A stretch of DNA of 64,000 nt, from contig CM035230.1 of the NCBI GenBank assembly GCA_020226215.1, positions 22,611,883 to 22,675,882 on the forward strand, written 5' to 3'. The DNA comes from Sindora glabra (Eukaryota; Streptophyta; Magnoliopsida; Fabales; Fabaceae). The translations under genes and the position numbers were made by a program. The notes below the pieces were generated by a model. The model saw only the letters and a list, made by a program, of their open reading frames with translations. It ran no database searches and had not been told where the DNA came from. Positions within the stretch are counted from its first letter, which is position 1. Each line of letters starts with the position of its first letter. Shown in pieces: positions 57,608 to 64,000 of this stretch.

Positions 57608-57823
57608 TAAAAGATAATATATATTATATAACTTGTGAATAAAAAAATACCTAAAAATATTATAATGGAATTTTTTTATAATACAAAAGTTATTTTTAAA
57701 AAAAAATTATATTTAATATTGAATAAATAAAATATTTTTTCTCATGTTAATATTTTATAATTATATTGTATAAAAATAAAATTTAAGATCAATATATATA
57801 TATTTTTTTTAACCGAACGCCTA
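57497..57823. mobile_element. AT-rich MITE family R copy, opposite orientation
   Basis: Read on the minus strand it shows AATATAATTATAAAATATTA, then AAATATTTTATTTATTC and AATATTAAATATAA. It contains an (AT)n run at 57558-57605. Confidence 0.5.
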
Positions 57824-57836
57824 TTGATAGCTTTCT

Positions 57837-57866
57837 TTAGTAGTACGCAAGCATATACGCGTGAAT
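57837..57866. repeat. 29-bp host repeat, first of three copies
   Basis: TTAGTAGTACGCAAGCATAT and ACGCGTGAATT also occur at 59127-59155 and, truncated, at 59156-59177. The hAT element below inserted beside the second copy. Confidence 0.85.
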
Positions 57867-57922
57867 TAAACTGAAAGGAATTTCATTCTCCTAACTCCAC
57901 TTTCTTGATTTGGTTTTTGCTT

Positions 57923-59132
57923 CTTAGTAGTAGGGGTGGGCATATTTCTATCAACCGATAGCAACCGCCCGCCATAATCCGATTAAACACGGGTGCCAAC
58001 GGGTAATAGTAGAAAATCGGGCAGTGGCGACATAAAAATAAAAGAATTTATTGATTTTCGGTCGGTGGCAAATGAAGGAATTTCACACTATATTCGACCG
58101 AAATATCCGAAATTCAAAGCTAAATTAAAATAATTTTGTTCCAGTACTTGGCCCATTTCGTTGTATAAGCCCAATATCTTATTACATTCTATCAATACAT
58201 TGTGTACACTATCACTTTCTTTTTTCTTTTGCTTCGTGAAAACTAAGTAGGGTTCCCCAACAACAGCTTAGTAGCTTTACTCTTTCTACTGGCGTGCCGC
58301 TGCTGAATACTTCTGATCAATAGGAAGAGGAGGACAAAAAAAAGCTTATGCATCCTTTAATAAAATAGAGGTACCCTTCGCTCCACTTCCTTGAACTGGC
58401 GAAAGGAAAGGTGCTGAACAGGTATTTCATAAGCTCTCATTCTTAGAACTAGAGAGAACCCTAACCTTTCATGGCACAATCCCTTCCTAACTTCGTTTTC
58501 TTCAATGCCCATGGCCTAATCCCTTCACTACTTAGTCTTCTTCAATAAGATCTTCTTCCTCACCTCTCAAATACAACTCTTAAATAAAGCATATAATCAA
58601 TAGATTCAACATTGACTTCGAAACTCGGCAGTTATGGAGGATCATATTTCTAATTTCAATCTTTCAAAATTTTCTTGTTTCTCAGATGTAATTTCACAGA
58701 TTTGCATCCAAACAATCCAGGTAATTATAATGAAATTGATTTCCTTTCCAATATAAAATGCTAGAAGAGAACTTGACTACTGACTAGTACAAATTTGTAT
58801 ATTGCAAAATGCTATTTTTATGTCACTGCTATTATACTAATCTTGTTCTTAAGCTCTCTTTTTTTTTTTTTTTGCATCCAATTTGATTGTGTCTGAAGTT
58901 TGATGGTTAGGTGGTTTTTCTAGCATCCCTTAAGTGATGTACAGTTGGTTGTTTCTAACCCGTCGGAACTTGATGCAATCCGACCGAAATTGACTATGAC
59001 AGTTAAGGTCGGTTTAACCTTTTACTTCGGTCGATTTTCGGTTGAAATTTTTATCTTTTTAGTTTGCATCGGTCGATGAAAAAATTGGTTTTAACCGGCT
59101 TAAACCGACCGATGCCCACCCCTACTTAGTAG
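57923..59132. mobile_element. Non-autonomous hAT element with perfect target duplication
   Basis: CTTAGTAG flanks both sides (57923-57930 and 59125-59132). The element (57931-59124, 1194 bp) has inverted ends TAGGGGTGGGCAT and ATGCCCACCCCTA. Subterminal repeats of CCGACC, CCGATT and GTCGGT crowd both ends. The interior (about 58240-58800) is less AT-rich and carries a 40-bp duplication starting ATGGC(A/C)(C/T)AATCCCTTC (58471 and 58511), but no long frame. It may derive from the leader of an autonomous element or a captured gene. Confidence 0.95.
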
Positions 59133-59155
59133 TACGCAAGCATATACGCGTGAAT

Positions 59156-59726
59156 TTAGTAGTACGCAAGCATATAGTGGAATCTTATTTAATATTTTAA
59201 TAAGTAAATTATTTTTATATTACAATTAATTGGTTCCCAAAATTTAGAAGATAATTTTTTTTATATATTAAAATGTACGTGGTACTAGTACTAAAGTTCT
59301 TTGATATTATAGTTGGATTACTTGTATTTCTCGCAGTCTAAATCTAACCTCCAGGAAGATGGATAAATATTCTTTCCAAACTTTATATGTTGTACTTGTA
59401 ATTCCTTTTATTTTTTTATGTATTCATTAAATTAAACAATAATTTAGTGCTTATTATGATTAATGTACATTCTTAAATAGATTTTCGTCCTTTAAAAATT
59501 TGTTGCATTGAGAATGACAAATGCTAATAACCATCCTCAATGTTTGATGGATAAGATGCATTAATTAGACTATAATCATCTTTATTTATATTATTTTAAA
59601 ATTTGTTAACAAAATTTTAAATTAATATACTCTTTTATTTTAATTCAATATTAAACAAAGAGAGTGAAAAAAATTAGTAATTGAAAGAGAGATAAAAAGA
59701 ATCAAATATAAAACTATAATTATTGC
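59156..59726. other. Intergenic, no gene seen
   Basis: AT-rich. It begins with the truncated third copy of the 29-bp repeat. Confidence 0.45.
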
Positions 59727-59930
59727 ATCTAACTATTGATTAGCTGGACCTTATGAAAATATACAAGATCTCATACACTTGGATGGATAGATCCAACATA
59801 AAACTATTAATTAGCATAGACTCTATAAAAATTTAGGAAGTCTTATTAATTTGGATGGCTAACTGCAGTATTTAGTCATTAATTAGCTACTGTAGATCTC
59901 ATAAAAACATAGAAATTTTCAAATATTAGA
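59727..59930. repeat. About 72-bp tandem repeat, three diverged copies
   Basis: Each copy has an ATTAATTAGC-like block, then CTTATGAAAA or CTCATAAAAA, then a TTGGATGG-like end (59777, 59850; the third copy is weaker). Confidence 0.65.
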
Positions 59931-60276
59931 CAACTAGATTCAATAACTATAATTATAATTATTACACTGAATTAAAATGTGATTTTATTAAAGATAAGAA
60001 TAAAATATTAAATAAAATCCTATTATTAATTATGTTATTTAAAATAAAATAAAATATTAAATAAGATTCTACTATCAATATTAAATATAATTACTTCAAA
60101 ACTATTAATTATAACTCAAATACTACCTGGACTCATGGCTAGCATTTGCCCTGGAGAAATTCAGATTAATAAACTTCTTTTATTTTCAAGATTGAAAGTT
60201 CAATGACCATAAATGTTAAATTTTAGAGATGAAAATAGATTATATAAAATTGACCTAAATACATCAGTTCTATAGA

Positions 60277-60699
60277 ATATAAATTATGTAATTTTAATTT
60301 TTTAATAAATTGGTGTAGTTTTAGTCCCTTATTTAATTTTCATCAAATTTTATCATTTTTTAATAATTTTTATTTATTTTTAAGTATTCATTGCATTATT
60401 TTTTCAATAAATCACATATTTTGAAAATTTTATAAATAATTAACTTTTAAAATGATTCAAATTTTCACATCTAATTAATTAATATTGTTCAAAATTTTTA
60501 AAATTTGGATAAAAATTTCCTTTCTTTCTTTCATATAAATAATTTATGTTAGTATGGAGAAAATATTATGTGAAGATAATCTTATAAAATTAAGAAATTA
60601 ATAAAAATCAAATAGGAGGATAAAACTGAATCAATTTAATATTTAATAGATTAATATAGATTATGTTAAATTAAGGAACTAAAATTACATAATTTATAT
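60277..60699. repeat. Perfect 20-bp inverted repeat, MITE-like
   Basis: ATATAAATTATGTAATTTTA and its complement, 383 bp apart. Weaker pairing extends outward (TAGATTATAT near 60237 against ATAATCTATA-type sequence near 60650). No clear target duplication. Confidence 0.55.
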
Positions 60700-62639
60700 T
60701 TTAGGGGTAAAAATTATATTTAAACATGAAAAATTTCAAAGCTTACCAATGGTGAGTTTTGAATGGTAAAGATATATTTTGTAGCATTAATAAGTCACCA
60801 GATAGGAAAATGGTTTATTTTATTAAATTCAGGGAGCAAAATAACTACAAAAGACGCTGAAGAGTTTGCAAAATTTAAAAGAATTATCTATCTGTCTATA
60901 TATATATATATATAGCATACATCACAAATAGTTAGACGAGATCCAATATAATTGATCCTCAAACAAATTATCAAGAATAAGAGTTGGAGAAATTGGTGGC
61001 AGTTTTAAGTGCAACCTTGAACTTTAAAGAGAACATCATAAGTTTTAATGATAAAATTAAAAGCACAAAATTTGATAAATAACAATTAAGTAAGAAAGTA
61101 ATTTTTAATTTCTAACTATATTTTTCTTTTATTTTCTTATTAATAATAATATTCATTTTATTTTTTAAATTTACATTACATTTTAGAGGGTTTGGTCTTG
61201 CTGCGGAAAGTGGTGTGTAATATATAAAATGTATATTCAAACCTTACTCTTTTGAAATTATGTGCCCAAATTTATATCGAGTATATGTAATAATATTTAA
61301 TTATTTATTTATAAAAATAAAAATTATAATATTTTTAAAATTTTATAATTAATATTATTAATTAATTATTTTTATTATAATTATTTATCTCTCTTTCCAC
61401 ACTTAGCATTAAAATATAAGAGCGAAAGGATTGCAACAAAGAAAAACATTAAGTTGATCGTAAGGGTGAAAATAATTAATTAAGTTGGTTTTATCACATG
61501 TTTTGTGTTTTTTTGACTGCTTGTGTGCTTTGACATTCGTCCGCGAATTTATGTTGTATTTGTGATTGTGATTCGCAACAGTGATGGAAAATTTTATGAT
61601 GCATTATTGATATAATTGTATAATAATATATTATTAAATTTAATTATTAATTTATTATTTATAATGTATTAAATTTAACTTTTTAAAAAAAATACATATA
61701 ATATATAATAAAATTTAATAATTTATTAATATATCATAATTCCCGCCGTTAATCCTTTTGACGTTTTGACATTTGACTGGTGCACTATAGCTGAGATATT
61801 AATTCCATGACTTGACATTTTGACTGAGATATTATTTTCATTCTAACCGATCGACTTTAACGAGAAAGACCGTGGGATTGCAACAGAGGTAAGGATGATG
61901 GATGATATTTGAAATAATAATATTATATCTATTGAAAAATATAATTAAAACTTATTGATTAATATAAAATTATAAAATCAAATTTAACGAATATAAAATA
62001 AAAAATGCATGCAAAAATAAAATACAAATAATAAAATATATAAAAATTTATTGACATTCTAAAAATTGTAAAATATTTACTTAATTTCGGCCAAGATTAC
62101 CCAACAAGGTAGTGTGATTTAATAATTTATTTTTATATTTTTATTTATTTTAATATTATAAGTAAATAAAAATATTTAATTATAATAAAAATAAAAATAA
62201 AAAATTAGTTGTACTAATTATAAAATTTAAGAATATAATAATTACTTTCTTTATAAACGAGAAACTAATTATTATATTTTCACTCAACTATAAAATGACA
62301 TCTTTTATTTTTTTTTTCCTTTGTTAACTTAAAGATGACGTAGCTTTAGGGGAAGGAAAATCTTTATCATCATAGAAATTCAGCACCGACATAACATATT
62401 ATAAGTAGTTTATTGGCTTAATGTGCTATTTATTTTATAAATACAAAATGTGACGGAATTAATTGTTTGAAGAAAAGAAGAGGACCTCTCTTCTCGTTAA
62501 ATTATTAGTTGAATATGAGTATTTTGAAAAAAATCTATGATTATGCAAAGGTATTTAGTATCTAATTATTTATCTTATTTTTTCATATACGTATAAGAAA
62601 TCCTCAAATAATTTGGCATGAAACACATTTTCTTGATTT

Positions 62640-63062
62640 AGTATAAGAAAACATATCCTAAAATATAATTATAAAATAGTGAGATAATGAAAGATATTTT
62701 ACACATTCAATATTAAATGTAAGTGATTTAGTATAAGTTAATTTCTTATTTTTTAAATAGAAAGTTATTTTCTAACACTACCATGACTCTAAAATTCTAT
62801 TTGTTTTAATAGAAAATATCTTTTATAAAATATAAATATAAAATATTAAATTAAAAAAATATTTTATTTATTTAATATTAATTATGAAAATTAAAAAAAT
62901 TAACTTTTTATCTTTAAAAAGGAAATTATTTTTTCTCATTAATATAATTTTAGATATCATTTTTTTGTCACAAATATAAAAGGTACATAACTTTTTTATT
63001 GATGTAAATACAAATGATATTATTTTTTAAAAAATACATTTCAATGAAATAAATAAAATTTA
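62640..63062. mobile_element. Two adjoining AT-rich MITE family R copies
   Basis: The first at about 62640-62790 (AAAATATAATTATAAAATAG, ATTCAATATTAAATG) is truncated. The second at about 62791-63062 (AAATATAAATATAAAATATT, AAATATTTTATTTATTTAAT) ends ATTTCAATGAAATAAATAAA. Confidence 0.5.
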
Positions 63063-63178
63063 AGTTTTTTTAATTATAAAATATAAAATAATACCTTACT
63101 CCTTCGTTTAAGAAAATAATTTTTTTTAATTGTGAAAGAAATGGTTGAGGCATCCTTCTTTTCTTACCGTGGTAAAAA

Positions 63179-63323
63179 GACTAATTAAGACAGGAACAAT
63201 TTCATGGAAATGTAACCAGCCTTACACAACTATTGAAACATGTGGCCTTTTGACTAATTAAGACAGGAACATTCACATGGAAATGCGGCTAGCCTTGCTC
63301 AAAAATTGAAACATGTAGCCTTT
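63179..63323. repeat. 73-bp tandem duplication
   Basis: GACTAATTAAGACAGGAAC, ATGGAAATG and GAAACATGT(G/A)GCC recur at 63179 and 63252. The copies are close to 85% alike. Confidence 0.88.
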
Positions 63324-63375
63324 CAACTTTGGAAGGCTGAGCAGATTCGAAAAGATTGCATATTATTACAACAAT

Positions 63376-63675
63376 TCAAAGGACATTATGGATATGATGC
63401 TTCCTGTTGACTTTTGTAAGCCATACCGCAAGCATAAACCTTGCAATTGCCAAATTCATTTCAGTAATGATTACAGATTTTTTTGATCGAAGAAAAATAT
63501 TCAGCTGCGCCCACGAGACCCACGTAGGATTCGGATTATGATTTTTGACGCTCCATAAATTCCGTAAACTGATAGGCTCTGATGCATTCAAGATGAATTC
63601 GTGAACAAATCGGACTGATATGTTTAATTTTCTAACTTCTAATTTACAATTTATAATAATAGAATCAATGAACAA
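63376..63675 (-). CDS. Hypothetical 99-codon frame, doubtful
   Basis: Lies in a less AT-rich patch (63300-63620). It has an ATG and a stop but no domain, signal peptide or membrane segment I recognise. It could be a remnant exon or part of a transcript extending right of the window, or chance. Confidence 0.15.
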   Translation of the reverse strand: MFIDSIIINCKLEVRKLNISVRFVHEFILNASEPISLRNLWSVKNHNPNPTWVSWAQLNIFLRSKKSVIITEMNLAIARFMLAVWLTKVNRKHHIHNVL

Positions 63676-64000
63676 AGCATTATATTACTGTTGTAATTAT
63701 CTAAGTTTATTTAAGGTTAAATTAGATTCTTAGATCTAATACTGTTGTGCCTCAATTGGAAAATAAATACTTTAATTTTTATAATTTCTTTCAAATTTAT
63801 GACCGGTAACTCTCAATTCGTGGGATCCTGATCTCAAGAAACTGCAAGACATAAAAATATTGTTAGAGGATGATAGAAATTCATCATAAGCCCTTCAATA
63901 GTTATGTCAGTCATTCAGAAGTGGAATCAAAAAATATTCGGGGGACCGTATACACATAGGAAGCATTATTTTCATTTATTGTACTTATAAATTTGAAAAA
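63676..64000. other. Window end, no gene seen
   Basis: The last 325 bp are moderately AT-rich with no frame of note. Confidence 0.45.

Larger units (their letters stand above)
59931..63178. other. Intergenic with MITE remnants, no gene seen
   Basis: Contains inverted 20-bp arms at 60277-60296 and 60680-60699 (ATATAAATTATGTAATTTTA), suggesting a small MITE, and a cluster of TTGAC/TGAC words at 61755-61830. Confidence 0.45.

Overview
The window is plant nuclear DNA, very AT-rich, dense in transposable elements and poor in genes. The only complete host gene I can support is a four-exon 1-aminocyclopropane-1-carboxylate oxidase (ACC oxidase, ACO) on the minus strand at 46774-48284. Its protein and intron pattern fit a dicot, probably a rosid; I cannot name the species.

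Layout. From 1 to about 19.9 kb is a nest of LTR retrotransposons. A long Ty1/copia-type LTR (1-1938 plus 13650-14219) is split by an 11.7-kb Athila-type Ty3/gypsy element on the minus strand (1939-13649). That element has two LTRs, a tRNA-Asp-type primer binding site, polypurine tracts, decayed gag-pol, and two extra open frames between integrase and the 3' LTR. The copia LTR interrupts the RNase H region of an older minus-strand chromovirus-like Ty3/gypsy element (14220 to about 19.9 kb), which also carries a reverse-oriented copia-type solo LTR (14688-16157).

From about 20 to 36 kb are older, eroded elements: a probable CACTA-like element (20934-27526) holding a copia-type solo LTR and a 1.1-kb imperfect inverted repeat, a palindromic MITE, a possible second CACTA end, an 836-bp Harbinger-like MITE and a diverged 0.6-kb direct duplication. 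A short less AT-rich island lies at 36.16-36.77 kb. From 39 to 64 kb the DNA is gene-poor but contains well-delimited small DNA transposons: hAT elements with perfect 8-bp target duplications (39352-40003 and 57931-59124), a second Harbinger-like MITE (53008-53830) inside an older MITE, and repeated copies of an AT-rich MITE family.

The most unusual item is in the Athila element. In the place where this lineage may carry an env-like frame, it has an intact 225-codon frame related to LONELY GUY (LOG) cytokinin-activating enzymes, with the catalytic PGGxGTxxE motif destroyed. Beside it is an intact 182-codon frame for a basic, cysteine-containing protein. These look like acquired accessory genes of a retrotransposon lineage.

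All calls come from reading the sequence and from remembered family motifs. No database search, alignment program or folding was run. Boundaries with TG/CA ends or target-site duplications are firm; ends of eroded elements are approximate.
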